From assembly GCF_001696685.1 (NCBI RefSeq), contig NZ_MBFG01000002.1, forward strand, positions 56,064-120,063: a stretch of DNA of 64,000 nucleotides, read 5' to 3'. Below are positions 49,659 through 64,000 of the stretch, piece after piece. Source of the stretch: Nosocomiicoccus ampullae. Its GTDB lineage: Bacteria; Bacillota; Bacilli; Staphylococcales; Salinicoccaceae. The notes under the pieces are model-generated. The model did not search any database. It was not told the origin of the DNA and saw nothing but the letters and a program-made list of their open reading frames with translations. Both the position numbers and the translations under genes were made by a program. The stretch's first letter is position 1; each line of letters begins with the position of its first letter.

Positions 49659-49946
49659 TTAGTTTGCCACTTCTTCGTCTTCAATCAATACAAGCTTCTC
49701 TGTCTTGTCCTCATTGAAAACTGTGACTTCTACATGTTTAGTCAAGATGTCTGAGTATGAATATGATACGCATTCAAAATTATGTTTTTCTGGATCGAGC
49801 TCGACGATGAAGATTGCTGGATGTGTTTCTCTTAACACACCTTTTCGTCTTACGATTGTTCGTCTACCGCCTTGTGCTTCAAGTAATACTGGATTTCCTA
49901 CTTCGTCTTCTAAGATTCCTCTTATATCTCTCAATGTCTTTGCCAT
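49659..49946 (-). CDS. veg: Veg protein
   Basis: Highly expressed small protein; in B. subtilis it promotes biofilm formation. 95 residues: the family core MAKTLRDIRGILEDEVGNPVLLEAQGGRRTIVRRKGVLRETHPAIFIVELD is present. In S. aureus ispE follows directly; here rbsK, the DUF1445 gene, the island and mntABC intervene. Confidence 0.95.
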   Translation of the reverse strand: MAKTLRDIRGILEDEVGNPVLLEAQGGRRTIVRRKGVLRETHPAIFIVELDPEKHNFECVSYSYSDILTKHVEVTVFNEDKTEKLVLIEDEEVAN

Positions 49947-50055
49947 AGTTCATCCACCCTTATCTTTACTTATCTTATTGTACCATTTTTTCACAATTTA
50001 GTCAATTTATTTTAAAAAGATACGGGTTTAGACTATACATTGAGATTCATATTTG

Positions 50056-50946
50056 TTAAAATTTAAGATTACTATTTTTGAAGCTTTCATAAATACGTGC
50101 GTATTCTTGTTTTGACAAGCTTTCACCGCGTCTTTTCGGATCGATTTCAGCGGCTTCTAACATCGCTAATATGTCTTCTTTTTTCTTTTTCCCGTCTTTA
50201 AATAAGCTTTGATAGTTATTGTATATCGTCTTTCTTCTCATGACGAACGCACCACGCGTCAGTTTAAAGAATGTTTCTTCATCGTCTACTTTGACAGGAG
50301 GATTTTCGTGTCTCACGAGTTCTACGACGATCGAGTCAACGTTTGGTGGTGGCATAAACACTGTTTTTGGTACGTTTTGAATGATTTTAGCTTCTGTATA
50401 GTACTGAATCGCAATCGATAAAGAACCATAACTCTTGCTACTCGGTGACGCACTTAGACGTTCACCGACTTCTTTTTGCATCATCGTGTAAAAGCGTGAA
50501 ATCTCTTTATGATACATTAAAAAGTTCATAAGAATCGGTGTCGTAATATAATACGGTAAGTTTGCGACGACGATAACTTCTTTTACGTCAGAGAATTCCT
50601 CTTTAATGACCTTTCCAATATCAGCCTGTAAGACGTCTTCATGGATGATTTTAATGTTGTCATATGGACTTAACGTGTCGTTAAGCACTGGAATCAGGCG
50701 ATCGTCGATTTCAAATGCGACGACTTTTTTAGCCACTTTTGCAAGCTGTTCAGTCAGTGACCCAATCCCTGGACCTACTTCAATAACACCGATGTCGTCG
50801 TTAATTCTCGCTTTTTTTAACACTTCTTGTATAATATTTCTGTCGATTAAAAAATTCTGTCCTAAACTTTTTTTCGTGCTAAAGTTATACTTTTCAACGA
50901 TTTCTTTTGTACGACCAATTGTTGCGATGTCTTTCATCTCTATCAT
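50056..50946 (-). CDS. rsmA: 16S rRNA (A1518/A1519) dimethyltransferase
   Basis: KsgA; dimethylates two adenines in helix 45 during 30S assembly. The 296 residues have [14 protein letters not shown] motif [15 protein letters not shown] (about 52-66), and catalytic NLPYYI (about 129-134). It overlaps rnmV by 4 bases. Confidence 0.97.
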   Translation of the reverse strand: MIEMKDIATIGRTKEIVEKYNFSTKKSLGQNFLIDRNIIQEVLKKARINDDIGVIEVGPGIGSLTEQLAKVAKKVVAFEIDDRLIPVLNDTLSPYDNIKIIHEDVLQADIGKVIKEEFSDVKEVIVVANLPYYITTPILMNFLMYHKEISRFYTMMQKEVGERLSASPSSKSYGSLSIAIQYYTEAKIIQNVPKTVFMPPPNVDSIVVELVRHENPPVKVDDEETFFKLTRGAFVMRRKTIYNNYQSLFKDGKKKKEDILAMLEAAEIDPKRRGESLSKQEYARIYESFKNSNLKF

Positions 50947-51491
50947 TCCTTATAATCTTTTAAAGCGTCTAAAATCAACTCTTTTTGAATGTTATATCGG
51001 TTAAATTTTTGACGCATACTATTTGCATTCGCGTATCCTATGTTTAGCTTCTCTGCCACGTGATGGCGTCTTTTTTTAGAATCTGGTTGCCCGGATAACT
51101 GTAAGTCGATCATGTCACTTTTTGTTATCGTTTCGACTTCAGTTTTAGCACTCGTCACGACTCTTTTTAGCGCATCTTTTAAATCTTCGGGCGATGCATT
51201 TTCAACGCCGATTTTCCCTCGTTTGTTTTTGGCTTTGTTACGACTGATGAACGCCTCTTTAATATTTGGAAATCGTTCAAGTATCGTATTTCGAATCTTT
51301 TGTCCGGGGTAATCTGGATCTGTAAATATAATTGCACCACGTGTATTTAATGCGACTTCGATTTCATCGAGTGTTCGTTTGTTTATTGCTGAGCCGTTCG
51401 TTTCAATAGTCTCACAATCAAACACCTCATTTAAACGACGTGTGTCGTCTCGGCCTTCAACGATAATGACCTCTCGTATGTATGGTTTCAC
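50943..51491 (-). CDS. rnmV: Ribonuclease M5
   Basis: Matures 5S rRNA, which is encoded at the right end of this window. The Toprim domain opens with [15 protein letters not shown] (catalytic Glu) and has [12 protein letters not shown] (DxD). I choose GTG 51491 ([13 protein letters not shown]), 8 nt after AAGGAA; the longer frame has no site. 182 residues. Confidence 0.94.
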   Translation of the reverse strand: MKPYIREVIIVEGRDDTRRLNEVFDCETIETNGSAINKRTLDEIEVALNTRGAIIFTDPDYPGQKIRNTILERFPNIKEAFISRNKAKNKRGKIGVENASPEDLKDALKRVVTSAKTEVETITKSDMIDLQLSGQPDSKKRRHHVAEKLNIGYANANSMRQKFNRYNIQKELILDALKDYKE

Positions 51492-51536
51492 TATAATTCT
51501 TCCTTTTAAGAAAAACAGGGGCATTATAGCCCCTAT

Positions 51537-52304
51537 TTAAATATTATATATTCTCTTTGCATTTTCTGTCGTTGCCTTTTCGACTTCTTCTACAGAAATT
51601 CCACGCAGTTGTGCGATTTCTTCAGCGACGAGTCGAACGAGTTTTGGCTCGTTACGTTTGCCTCTAAATGGATGGGGTGTTAAATATGGTGCGTCTGTTT
51701 CGACGAGTAATCTGTCGAGCGGCACATATTGCGCCACTTCTTTCGGACGCTTCACATTTTTAAATGTAATAACACCAGCAAGTGATACGTAAAAGCCCAT
51801 ATTTAACACACGGTCGATTTGTTCATCAGTACCGTTATGGAATGAATGCATAATACCACCGACTGATTTTGCATCGTGCGATTCTAATATGTCTATCGTG
51901 TCTTCATCTGCATCTCTATTGTGGATGACAATCGGTAAATTCACACGCTTTGCGAGTTCAATTTGTTTAATAAACACTTCTTTTTGAATGTCTTTTGGTG
52001 ACTTATCCCAGTGATAGTCGAGTCCGATTTCGCCGATAGCGACGATTTTTTCGTGACTGGATAATGACTCAATCCACTCTAAATCCTCATCCGTACAATC
52101 AACTGCGTCGACTGGATGCCATCCGATAACGCCGTACACTTCGTCATACGATTCGATTAATTCCATCGTACGCTCAATTGTTTTACGGTCAAACCCGATA
52201 ACGACGAATTTTTCTACGCCGTTTTCTTTTGCGCGTTCTATTACCGCATCAACTTCACCTTCATATTGATCTGCGTTTAAGTGAACGTGTGTATCAATTA
52301 GCAT
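51537..52304 (-). CDS. tatD: TatD family metal-dependent DNase (YabD)
   Basis: Metal-dependent nuclease/deoxyribonuclease. The 255 residues open LIDTHVHLNADQY (metal-binding HxH), with GEIGLDYHW, VIHNRDADEDT, GIMHSFHNG and VETDAPYLTPHPFRGKRNEP. It lies in metG-tatD-rnmV-rsmA order. Confidence 0.94.
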   Translation of the reverse strand: MLIDTHVHLNADQYEGEVDAVIERAKENGVEKFVVIGFDRKTIERTMELIESYDEVYGVIGWHPVDAVDCTDEDLEWIESLSSHEKIVAIGEIGLDYHWDKSPKDIQKEVFIKQIELAKRVNLPIVIHNRDADEDTIDILESHDAKSVGGIMHSFHNGTDEQIDRVLNMGFYVSLAGVITFKNVKRPKEVAQYVPLDRLLVETDAPYLTPHPFRGKRNEPKLVRLVAEEIAQLRGISVEEVEKATTENAKRIYNI

Positions 52305-52319
52305 CGAATCACTCCTTAA

Positions 52320-54311
<1,992 letters not shown>

Positions 54312-54314
54312 TTA

Positions 54315-55136
54315 TTAAATTCTATGATACGTATCATATACGTCTTGTGTTTTTAATTTACGTAATTTTGCCACTTCTTTAATGGCGGCTTTTGGTTTTA
54401 ATCCTCTTTCAATTAGTATATCGACATGTGTGTTTATATCCATATCAAATTCTTCAACTGAATCGTCAATATATCCTTCTATTACTATAACAAATTCGCC
54501 CTTTAAAGGGATGTCTGACGCGAGCATTTCTTTAACGTTTTTAGCTGAGTCTGTCACCGTTTGTTCGAATTTTTTCGTGATTTCTCGAGAGATTGAAACG
54601 GCTCTATTTTCATCGAATTTATAAATATCGTCGATGAGTTGTTTTACACGATATGGCGACTCATATAAGACGGATGTTTTATCGTGAGTTAGAATTTCTT
54701 CTAACTTTTCTTTTCGTTTCTTATTAGATTTTGGTAAAAATCCGAAGTATGTGAATTCAAATGATTCGATACCAGATAATACAATTGCTTGCTGAAATGC
54801 ACTCGCTGCTGGAATCACTGTATATTTTAAATCTTCCTGTTGCATACTTTTAACAAGTTCATATCCTGGATCAGATATAATTGGCATCCCAGCATCACTC
54901 ACAAGTGCGAACACCGTGCCGTCTTTCATCTTTTCTATTATATCTTTTGTCGCTGTCTCTTTGTTAAAATCGTGATAACTTTTTAATGGTATATCGATAT
55001 CAAAATGATTTAATAATTTGATCGTCATTCGCGTATCTTCCGCTAAAATAACATCGACGTTTTTTAGAGTATCAATTTGTCTAAAACTCGCATCTTCTAA
55101 GTTACCAATCGGTGTCCCTACAATGTATAAATTCAT
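54315..55136 (-). CDS. rsmI: 16S rRNA (cytidine-1402) 2'-O-methyltransferase
   Basis: SAM-dependent tetrapyrrole-methylase fold: LYIVGTPIGNLEDASFRQIDTLKNVDVILAEDTR (1-37), LVSDAGMPIISDPGYELV, and YESPYRV. 273 residues. Overlaps the GIY-YIG gene by 4 bases. Confidence 0.95.
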   Translation of the reverse strand: MNLYIVGTPIGNLEDASFRQIDTLKNVDVILAEDTRMTIKLLNHFDIDIPLKSYHDFNKETATKDIIEKMKDGTVFALVSDAGMPIISDPGYELVKSMQQEDLKYTVIPAASAFQQAIVLSGIESFEFTYFGFLPKSNKKRKEKLEEILTHDKTSVLYESPYRVKQLIDDIYKFDENRAVSISREITKKFEQTVTDSAKNVKEMLASDIPLKGEFVIVIEGYIDDSVEEFDMDINTHVDILIERGLKPKAAIKEVAKLRKLKTQDVYDTYHRI

Positions 55137-55387
55137 CGTTTCACCTCAGACATTAAAGCTTCTTTTTGTACACGCGTGAATTGTTTAATCTCATATTCTC
55201 GTTTTAACGCTTCACTTTTCGTGTTAAAACACTCTGTATATTTTAAAGTGACTGGACGTCTTGCGCGTGTGTATTTCGCACCTTTACCACTATTATGTAC
55301 GTCGATACGTGCATCGACGTCGATTGCATATCCCGTGTAATACGTGCCGTCACTACATTGTGCGATATAGATATGATGTTTACCCAT
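55133..55387 (-). CDS. GIY-YIG nuclease domain protein (YazA/UPF0213)
   Basis: 84-residue single-domain protein: HHIYIAQCSDGTYYTGYAIDVDARIDVHNSGKGAKYTRARRPVTLKY, with GIY-YIG-like Y and TGY, the Arg and a later Glu (SEALKREYEIKQ). Cellular role unclear. I use ATG 55387; the open frame extends 14 codons upstream into the methyltransferase gene. Overlaps both neighbours. Confidence 0.9.
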   Translation of the reverse strand: MGKHHIYIAQCSDGTYYTGYAIDVDARIDVHNSGKGAKYTRARRPVTLKYTECFNTKSEALKREYEIKQFTRVQKEALMSEVKR

Positions 55388-56108
55388 AATATATCTCTTC
55401 CACTTCTTTTGTGTATGTGCCATTTTCATCGTAAATATAAAGTGGCGGTAACACTTTTACGAGCGCGGTACTATTAAATATCGATTCAACGAGCACAAAG
55501 TGCGCAGTCTCATTCGTTCGTTTACTATAAACAAATTGTAGTTTTGATACTGTAAAATTATGTTCATGTAATAATGAGATAATTTCATGCACACGTTCTG
55601 CACGGTGTACCATATAAAATTTACCTTTATTGTTAATGAGGTAACGTGCCGCTTTAATAATCCCTTTTAAATCAATTAAAACTTCACTGCGTGCGATTTC
55701 GTGATGCGTCAAACTATGCGTCGGCTGATTGTTTTTAAAGTACGGTGGATTTACTGTAATTAAATCAAACACTGAGTGGTTGTACTTTAATTTTACATCA
55801 TTTAAATCGAGGTGCTCAATCTCTATCTGTGTGCTTTTATCGTTTAATTCTATTGAACGCTTAGCCATATCGACAAGTCTTTCCTGGACTTCGATTCCGG
55901 TAATTGGCTTTTTCGTTTTATAAGATAAAAGCAACGGAATAATCCCATTTCCTGTACAAAAATCTGCGATTGTTTTAACACGCTTTGTAACGTGGACAAA
56001 GTTTGCAAGTAATAACGCATCAATAGAAAAGCTAAACGTTTCTTCACTTTGAATGATTTGCATATTCTCACGATATAACTCATCTAAACGTTCGTTTTCT
56101 TTTAACAT
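55380..56108 (-). CDS. tRNA1(Val)-type adenine N6-methyltransferase (YabB)
   Basis: SAM-dependent methyltransferase of the TrmN6/YfiC family. The 242 residues show SIDALLLANFV, DFCTGNGIIPLLLSYKTKKPITGIEVQ (about 48-75), and the catalytic NPPYF (about 119-123). It lies between yabA and the GIY-YIG gene as in Bacillus and Staphylococcus. Substrate assignment is by family. Confidence 0.92.
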   Translation of the reverse strand: MLKENERLDELYRENMQIIQSEETFSFSIDALLLANFVHVTKRVKTIADFCTGNGIIPLLLSYKTKKPITGIEVQERLVDMAKRSIELNDKSTQIEIEHLDLNDVKLKYNHSVFDLITVNPPYFKNNQPTHSLTHHEIARSEVLIDLKGIIKAARYLINNKGKFYMVHRAERVHEIISLLHEHNFTVSKLQFVYSKRTNETAHFVLVESIFNSTALVKVLPPLYIYDENGTYTKEVEEIYYG

Positions 56109-56126
56109 AAATCATATCTCCCCATA

Positions 56127-56156
56127 AAATAAAAGCAGCTAAACGCTGCTTTTATA
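56127..56156. terminator. Hairpin between yabA and the YabB methyltransferase gene
   Basis: Perfect stem AAAAGCAGC / GCTGCTTTT with a small loop and A/T runs on both sides. Confidence 0.75.
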
Positions 56157-56472
56157 AGTCTCGAGTTAAAATTTCTTGGCAGAAGAGACATTTTTCACCG
56201 TGACGATGTGTCCCAAACGATACGTTACAGACGTGAAAACCTTCATCGTACATACTTTGTAACGTATTGCTTTTAAATGATTCGCGTTCTGGCTTCTCTT
56301 TGTCCGCCGTTGTCTCTATTAACAATTGTTTAAAGTTGTTATTTTCCATTTCTAAACGAACATTTTCTTCTAACAGCTTTACTGTTCGTGTCTTTAACTC
56401 ATCGAATTCAGCATTCATCGTTTCAAGGTGTTTTTCCATTTTGAGAATATGATCAAATAGCTCATCTCGCAT
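56152..56472 (-). CDS. yabA: Replication initiation control protein YabA
   Basis: Binds DnaA and DnaN and prevents over-initiation. 106 residues: N-terminal coiled coil (about 1-55) for tetramerisation and a C-terminal zinc-binding domain with HVC and CLFC (HVCNVSFGTHRHGEKCLFC). The third ligand set (HxC...CxxC) matches the family. Confidence 0.95.
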   Translation of the reverse strand: MRDELFDHILKMEKHLETMNAEFDELKTRTVKLLEENVRLEMENNNFKQLLIETTADKEKPERESFKSNTLQSMYDEGFHVCNVSFGTHRHGEKCLFCQEILTRDL

Positions 56473-56474
56473 TA

Positions 56475-57281
56475 CTACACCTCATTTGCTTCTAATTCGT
56501 CTAAACTAAATTCGTAAATATAGTTATCTTTATTTTTCGTGCGGATTTGTAGTTCTAATATATTTAAACCGATAACCTCAACTTTACCTTTCGGTGTGTA
56601 GATAAACTCACCGACATCTGGCAACCTTTTACGCGCAGATTCGTAATGATCATTCTCGTAACTTAAACAGCACATTAAACGACCACACGCTCCAGATATT
56701 TTAACTGGCGTGAGTGATAAGTCTTGGTTTTTCGCCATTTGTATTGACACCGGTTCAAAGCTACCTAAATAAGTCGAACAACAGTGACTATAGCCACATG
56801 GGCCTACGCCACCAAGATAACGCGCTTTTTCTCGTAGACCGACTTGTCTTAACTCGATACGCGTTTTAAATTCTTGAGCAAGAATACGTACGAGCGATCT
56901 AAAATCGACACGTTCATCCGCCGTATAGAAAAATATAAGTTTTTCTTTATCTAATGAATACTTCGACGTAATTAAATGCATACCAAGTTTTTCATCTTTA
57001 ACAGCGTCTCTACAAAACTGTAATGCCGCTTCTGCATCTCTATCATTTAGTGCATCATTTTCAAAGTCTTCGTCTGTCGCTAGACGGATAAAACGACCGT
57101 CTGGCTCGACGATGTTTTCCTCTGTGACGTTTATATTTTCTTGAAGGACTTTGTGTAAAAACTTACCGTGTCTCGTCTCTGCGACGATGATGTCATCATA
57201 TTTTAGTTGTTCACCGTTTTTTACTTCAATAAATACTATTTCGTTATATTTTAAAAGTGTTGCTTTTACTACTGTCAGCAT
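56475..57281 (-). CDS. ricT: RicT (YaaT), PSP1-domain regulatory iron-sulfur protein
   Basis: Part of the Ric (YlbF-YmcA-YaaT) complex that assists RNase Y. The 268 residues contain the PSP1 domain with conserved cysteines in YLGGVGPCGYSHCCSTYLG (about 165-180) and KISGACGRLMCCLSYE (about 198-213), which hold Fe-S clusters in B. subtilis. Adjacent yabA and holB confirm identity. Confidence 0.95.
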   Translation of the reverse strand: MLTVVKATLLKYNEIVFIEVKNGEQLKYDDIIVAETRHGKFLHKVLQENINVTEENIVEPDGRFIRLATDEDFENDALNDRDAEAALQFCRDAVKDEKLGMHLITSKYSLDKEKLIFFYTADERVDFRSLVRILAQEFKTRIELRQVGLREKARYLGGVGPCGYSHCCSTYLGSFEPVSIQMAKNQDLSLTPVKISGACGRLMCCLSYENDHYESARKRLPDVGEFIYTPKGKVEVIGLNILELQIRTKNKDNYIYEFSLDELEANEV

Positions 57282-57288
57282 AACACGC

Positions 57289-58182
57289 TCAACCTTTCGA
57301 GCTAATAATCATGCTCTCCAAAACGAGCATATTGTTTACATTGAAGTTCAGCATTTTATTTGCTTCTTCTATCTTTTCTAAGTTTCTTGTCAATTGAATC
57401 ACATTGACTAAGTTTGTTAGTTCAATGTTAAATAGTTTCGACTGCTCAATTTGTAATACGTCATACATTGCTTCACGCATCATACCATCTAATAACGTTA
57501 ACACTAAGAAATAATCTTTACGTTCTTTACATAGTTCTACGAGAGACGTCAAACGGATTAACGCGCGTGCGTCTTTTTTCAGCCACAGTTCAGCTACTTT
57601 CTTTGATTCCGTTACAATTTTTGAAAATCGATCTTCAAGTTCAATGATGTGATGATAATCAAGTCCATACTGACTGACGATTTGCTGTAGCCCATGAGAA
57701 AGATGAGATAACTCTTCGATTGTTTCATCTTGTCTTCTCGGTATATACATATACTGACTTCTTGATAGTGTCGTCGGTAAAATATTACTCTTATCTGTTG
57801 TAAGCAATATCGCAATTGTATTTTTTGGTGGTTCTTCTAAAAACTTTAACAGACTATTTTCTGCTTGAACTGTTAGCTTTTCAAACGATTCAATAATATA
57901 AACTTTAAAGTTTGATTGAACCGGCTTTTGACTCATTTGGTACATGACGTCTTGAACGTCTTCTTTTTTAATTGTCGCTCTATCTGTTTGTAGATAATAA
58001 AAATCTGGATGATTCAGCGATTCAACCATTGTTTTGCTGCGCGTATCATCTGAAAGAATTTTCGTTGCGAATTCCATAGATACAGATTTTAACGTCTCTA
58101 AAGAATCACTTTCAAATAAGTACGTATGACTGAGCTTATTATTTTCGATGATTTTATTTAACGTATGAGAAATATCGACCAT
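57289..58182 (-). CDS. holB: DNA polymerase III subunit delta'
   Basis: Clamp loader subunit. 297 residues beginning with an AAA-like domain (SHTYLFESDSLETL, VYIIESFEKLTVQAENSLLKFLEEPPKNTIAILLTTDKSNILPTTLSRSQ). It lacks a canonical Walker A, as usual for delta'. Between darA and ricT. Confidence 0.95.
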   Translation of the reverse strand: MVDISHTLNKIIENNKLSHTYLFESDSLETLKSVSMEFATKILSDDTRSKTMVESLNHPDFYYLQTDRATIKKEDVQDVMYQMSQKPVQSNFKVYIIESFEKLTVQAENSLLKFLEEPPKNTIAILLTTDKSNILPTTLSRSQYMYIPRRQDETIEELSHLSHGLQQIVSQYGLDYHHIIELEDRFSKIVTESKKVAELWLKKDARALIRLTSLVELCKERKDYFLVLTLLDGMMREAMYDVLQIEQSKLFNIELTNLVNVIQLTRNLEKIEEANKMLNFNVNNMLVLESMIISSKG

Positions 58183-58184
58183 AC

Positions 58185-59143
<959 letters not shown>

Positions 59144-59144
59144 G

Positions 59145-60347
59145 TTATACCTCTATATTATAATACTCTAAGTTTTTCCTTAGTCCTTCTATTTTAACAT
59201 TTTTCTTAACAAATTCATCCAGTCTATTAATATCAATCACTTCACCTGCTAATATTAACGGAACGCCTGGCGGATACGGCGTGATTGTTTCAACTGCACG
59301 TTTACCGTGGAGTTCAGAAATATCGATTGTTATTTCATCTAACTCCTTAACTGTTAAATTCCTAATCGCTTCTAATAATTGTTCAAACGGATATCGGTCG
59401 TTATCATGCCATAACGGTAAGCACCAAAGCACCCCGCGCTCACTCACCATTTCACTATAGATGTGAACGTTTCTAAGACTACGTTCTAAATCATATGGGG
59501 AGTGACCCTCTTTGTTTAATACAATTTTTGCAGGATCATCGACAGTTTCAACAGATATATCACACTGCTTTAAATGATGAATTAACTGTTCACGTTTTTT
59601 AAAAAATATAAGATCATCAAATGTATTATAAAAGCGTTGTGCACTTTCGATTGATGCCATCACTAAATAATTCGGCGATGACGTTTCAATTATATTAATA
59701 TAGTGCATCATACGATCATGAATTGATTTATCTTTAACAAACGTGACTGAAGCGCCAGTTAAACTCGGCAACATTTTATGATACGACTGAATCACGACAT
59801 CGGCGTCACTATCGATAAGTGAAGATGGAAAGTTTTCTGTCATACTAAAATGTGCACCGTGCGCTTCATCGACAATAACGTAACCTCCACGCTGTTTAAC
59901 ATCAGTAATCGTATCTTTAACATCTAACACGTCACCATAATAAGTCGGAGACGTTATAACGACGACGTCTCCTTTTTTAATGTGACTCAAACGAAATTCT
60001 AGAGGTGTTTTATCGAGCAAAGAAAGCCCATTATATAAAGATTTATGAGCGTCATCAATATAGAAAAAATTATTATTTTGATGATTTAATGCGTGTATCG
60101 ATGCTAACATCCCTGTCGTAGAACCATTTACAACGAGTTGTGCGTATCTATTATACGGACTGCCTAGTGTGTCGTTTAATTCTTTTAGTACGTCTTCAGG
60201 TTCATGTAAATTATCTAATCCTGGAACTTCCGTTAAATCATAATCGATTTTAATGTCAGATAAAAAACCAATCGTATTATTTTTATGGCCAGGAACGTGC
60301 ATTGAAATACCGCTGCTTACTTTTTTTAATGCATCTTGTAATTTCAT
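59145..60347 (-). CDS. Orn/Lys/Arg decarboxylase family PLP enzyme
   Basis: Fold type I decarboxylase-like protein of 400 residues; the member at this site in Bacillus and Staphylococcus (YaaO type) has no proven substrate. The PLP lysine is in QSYHKMLPSLTGAS (about 193-206), preceded by VIVDEAHGAHF. C-terminal EITIDISELHGKRAVETITPYPPGVPLILAGE matches the family. It is somewhat shorter than the classic decarboxylases, lacking their N-terminal wing domain. Confidence 0.92.
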   Translation of the reverse strand: MKLQDALKKVSSGISMHVPGHKNNTIGFLSDIKIDYDLTEVPGLDNLHEPEDVLKELNDTLGSPYNRYAQLVVNGSTTGMLASIHALNHQNNNFFYIDDAHKSLYNGLSLLDKTPLEFRLSHIKKGDVVVITSPTYYGDVLDVKDTITDVKQRGGYVIVDEAHGAHFSMTENFPSSLIDSDADVVIQSYHKMLPSLTGASVTFVKDKSIHDRMMHYINIIETSSPNYLVMASIESAQRFYNTFDDLIFFKKREQLIHHLKQCDISVETVDDPAKIVLNKEGHSPYDLERSLRNVHIYSEMVSERGVLWCLPLWHDNDRYPFEQLLEAIRNLTVKELDEITIDISELHGKRAVETITPYPPGVPLILAGEVIDINRLDEFVKKNVKIEGLRKNLEYYNIEV

Positions 60348-60357
60348 TTAATTACCT

Positions 60358-60903
60358 CTAATCAATTAAGCCTTCTTCTCTTAATAACTCCATCGCAACT
60401 TCTTTTTCAGTTTTACCGTTGATGTCGACACGTTTATTTAATTCACGCATTCTGTCGTCATCGATCTTTCCTGCAAATGAATTTAAAATATCTCTAAGCT
60501 CTGGATGTTTTTTAAGAAGTTCTTTATTTACGACAGGTGCCGCGTAATATGGTGGGAATAGATTTTTATCGTCTTCTATTACCTTTAAATCAAACGCCTC
60601 GATTCGCGCGTCTGTTGCGTATACGTCTGCAACGTCGATGTTATTCGTACGAAGAGACTCATAAACGATCCCTGAATCTAACGTTTCAATTCGACTTTAT
60701 TGATGTCTTTGATGTTTTTATCATATATATATGTCGCCTTCTGTCATATCTGTTAAACGGTTAATCATTTCCATCGTTGTCGTCTTTCCGCTACCAGATG
60801 GACCAATGATAACAAATAACTCATTTGACTCTATATCAAAATTTATATGATCAACGGCTAAAAAATCGCAATATGCTTTTGTTACATTTCTAAATGAGAT
60901 CAT
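60358..60903 (-). pseudogene. Collapsed osmoprotectant (OpuC-type) ABC transporter: ATPase start joined to substrate-binding protein end
   Basis: From 60903 the frame gives the first 60 residues of an OpuCA-like ATPase (Walker A GPSGSGKTT) and ends at a stop caused by a TA-repeat shift near 60725. In the next frame DKNIKDINKVELKR continues the ATPase to about 60690. Sequence then jumps into the last 110 residues of a glycine betaine/choline-binding protein (DVYATDARIEAFDLKVIEDD, FPPYYAAPVV, LREEGLID), ending at 60358. The middle of the operon has been deleted. Confidence 0.88.
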
Positions 60904-60942
60904 AGTAACCTCCTGTGGCTTTTTTCTAAAGGTATACGGTTC

Positions 60943-60971
60943 ATTATAGATATTCTATAAGGCAAATTCAA
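60943..60971 (-). promoter_or_regulatory. Promoter of the collapsed opuC-like operon
   Basis: On the minus strand -35 TTGAAT (60971-60966) and -10 TATAAT (60948-60943) with a 17-bp spacer. The promoter survives although the genes behind it are broken. The gap 60972-61245 also holds an inverted repeat around ACGCAAATCGATTTTGCGT (about 61163-61181) and no gene. Confidence 0.7.
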
Positions 60972-61244
60972 AAGAAGGGACTAGTAGTGTTAAAGAATGA
61001 AGAAATAAATTAATTGTCAAATAAATAAAAAGATATTAACGCAAAGATATTTTGTATAAACAAGCTTCTATTATTTTAATAAAAACAGGGCTTGCGTAAA
61101 AAGGGAAAGCAATACGTTGACACAAATGCAGTAATTGTTAACATAACGAAGTACTATTTAACGCAAATCGATTTTGCGTCAAATAACTAAAAGCTGAAGA
61201 TAATCGACCACTGTATATAACTTATATTTTATAAAATATAAAAG

Positions 61245-61273
61245 AACAAAAAAGGAGACCCTATAGGGTCTCC
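61245..61273 (-). terminator. Terminator of the rRNA operon
   Basis: Perfect palindrome GGAGACCCTATAGGGTCTCC at 61254-61273 followed by a T-rich stretch on the minus strand, right after 5S rRNA. Confidence 0.9.
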
Positions 61274-61280
61274 AATGAGT

Positions 61281-61394
61281 GCCTAGCGACGTCCTACTCT
61301 AGCACGGGTCAACCGAACTACCATCGGCGCTGGAGAGCTTAACTTCTGTGTTCGGCATGGGAACAGGTGTGGCCTCTCCGCCATCGTCACTAGA
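61281..61394 (-). rRNA. 5S ribosomal RNA
   Basis: On the minus strand it begins TCTAGTGACGATGGCGGAGAG and contains the invariant ACACCTGTTCCCATGCCGAA and GAAGTTAAGCTC segments, ending GTCGCTAGGC. Length about 114 nt. Downstream of 23S in the usual order. Confidence 0.96.
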
Positions 61395-61448
61395 CATACA
61401 CTCAAAACCAAATAGAAGCAATTCGTAGATACACGCTTAAATCATATT

Positions 61449-64000
<2,552 letters not shown>

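Noticed and set aside
61120-61200. Possible fourth copy of the TGTTA repeat family near the rRNA operon
   Set aside because: A GTTAAC and an ACGCAAA inverted repeat occur, but the palindrome order and spacers do not match.

Overview
The window looks like chromosomal DNA of a low-GC Firmicute of the family Staphylococcaceae, probably a genus beside Staphylococcus. The evidence is a Staphylococcus-like gene order around clpC, folP, ftsH, mfd, glmU, veg, metS, tmk and an rRNA operon, a YSIRK/LPXTG surface protein, and staphylococcal-type regulatory sites (CtsR box, Zur-like box, DtxR/MntR-like operator). Most core genes lie on the minus strand and read away from the rRNA operon, which enters at the right edge.

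Layout by region. 1-4.6 kb: the heat-shock operon ctsR-mcsA-mcsB-clpC with a CtsR box. 4.6-8.2 kb: nupC, an unknown acidic protein, a zinc-free ribosomal protein S14 behind a Zur-like box, and a stand-alone MurT. 8.2-8.5 kb: tRNA genes Val, Gly and Ile. 8.6-12.7 kb: lysS, dusB, folK, folB and folP. 12.8-18.5 kb: accessory genes (an MDR oxidoreductase, a YsnF-type stress protein, and a 1254-residue wall-anchored protein with a collagen-like Gly-Lys-Asp repeat). 18.7-37.1 kb: a housekeeping run of cysK, hslO, ftsH, hpt, tilS, an S1-domain protein, divIC, rqcP, yabN, mfd, pth, rplY/ctc, prs, glmU, spoVG, ridA, purR and ispE. 37.2-39.8 kb: a manganese-type ABC transporter mntABC. 40-46.3 kb: a patchwork mobile island (IS30 copy, gene fragments, His-rich lipoprotein, decayed IS3-family element, truncated C5 DNA methyltransferase, and an erm 23S rRNA methyltransferase) flanked by a 146-bp direct repeat. 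46.6-47.4 kb: three 276-bp tandem repeats. 47.5-60.3 kb: a DUF1445 protein, rbsK, a small membrane protein, then veg, rsmA, rnmV, tatD, metG, rsmI, a GIY-YIG protein, a YabB-type methyltransferase, yabA, ricT, holB, darA, tmk and an Orn/Lys/Arg decarboxylase. 60.4-60.9 kb: a collapsed osmoprotectant transporter operon. 61.3 kb to the end: 5S rRNA and the 3' part of 23S rRNA.

The most unusual signals are four. (1) A repeat family occurs at three intergenic sites (about 19.8-20.2, 39.8-40.0 and 46.6-47.4 kb). Each unit holds three palindromes built from TGTTA...TAACA boxes, the architecture and two spacers are shared, and the first site is in the opposite orientation. The erm island appears to have landed inside one such array. 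(2) GlmU has a normal acetyltransferase half, but its uridyltransferase half is about 70 residues short and has lost the nucleotide-binding loop. (3) The erm gene looks divergent and has a shortened leader with two identical 13-nt segments that compete for one complementary segment. (4) A MurT without GatD beside it has lost one of its four zinc-binding cysteines.

All calls are from reading the sequence and from remembered family features. No database search was possible, so statements about novelty are inferences.
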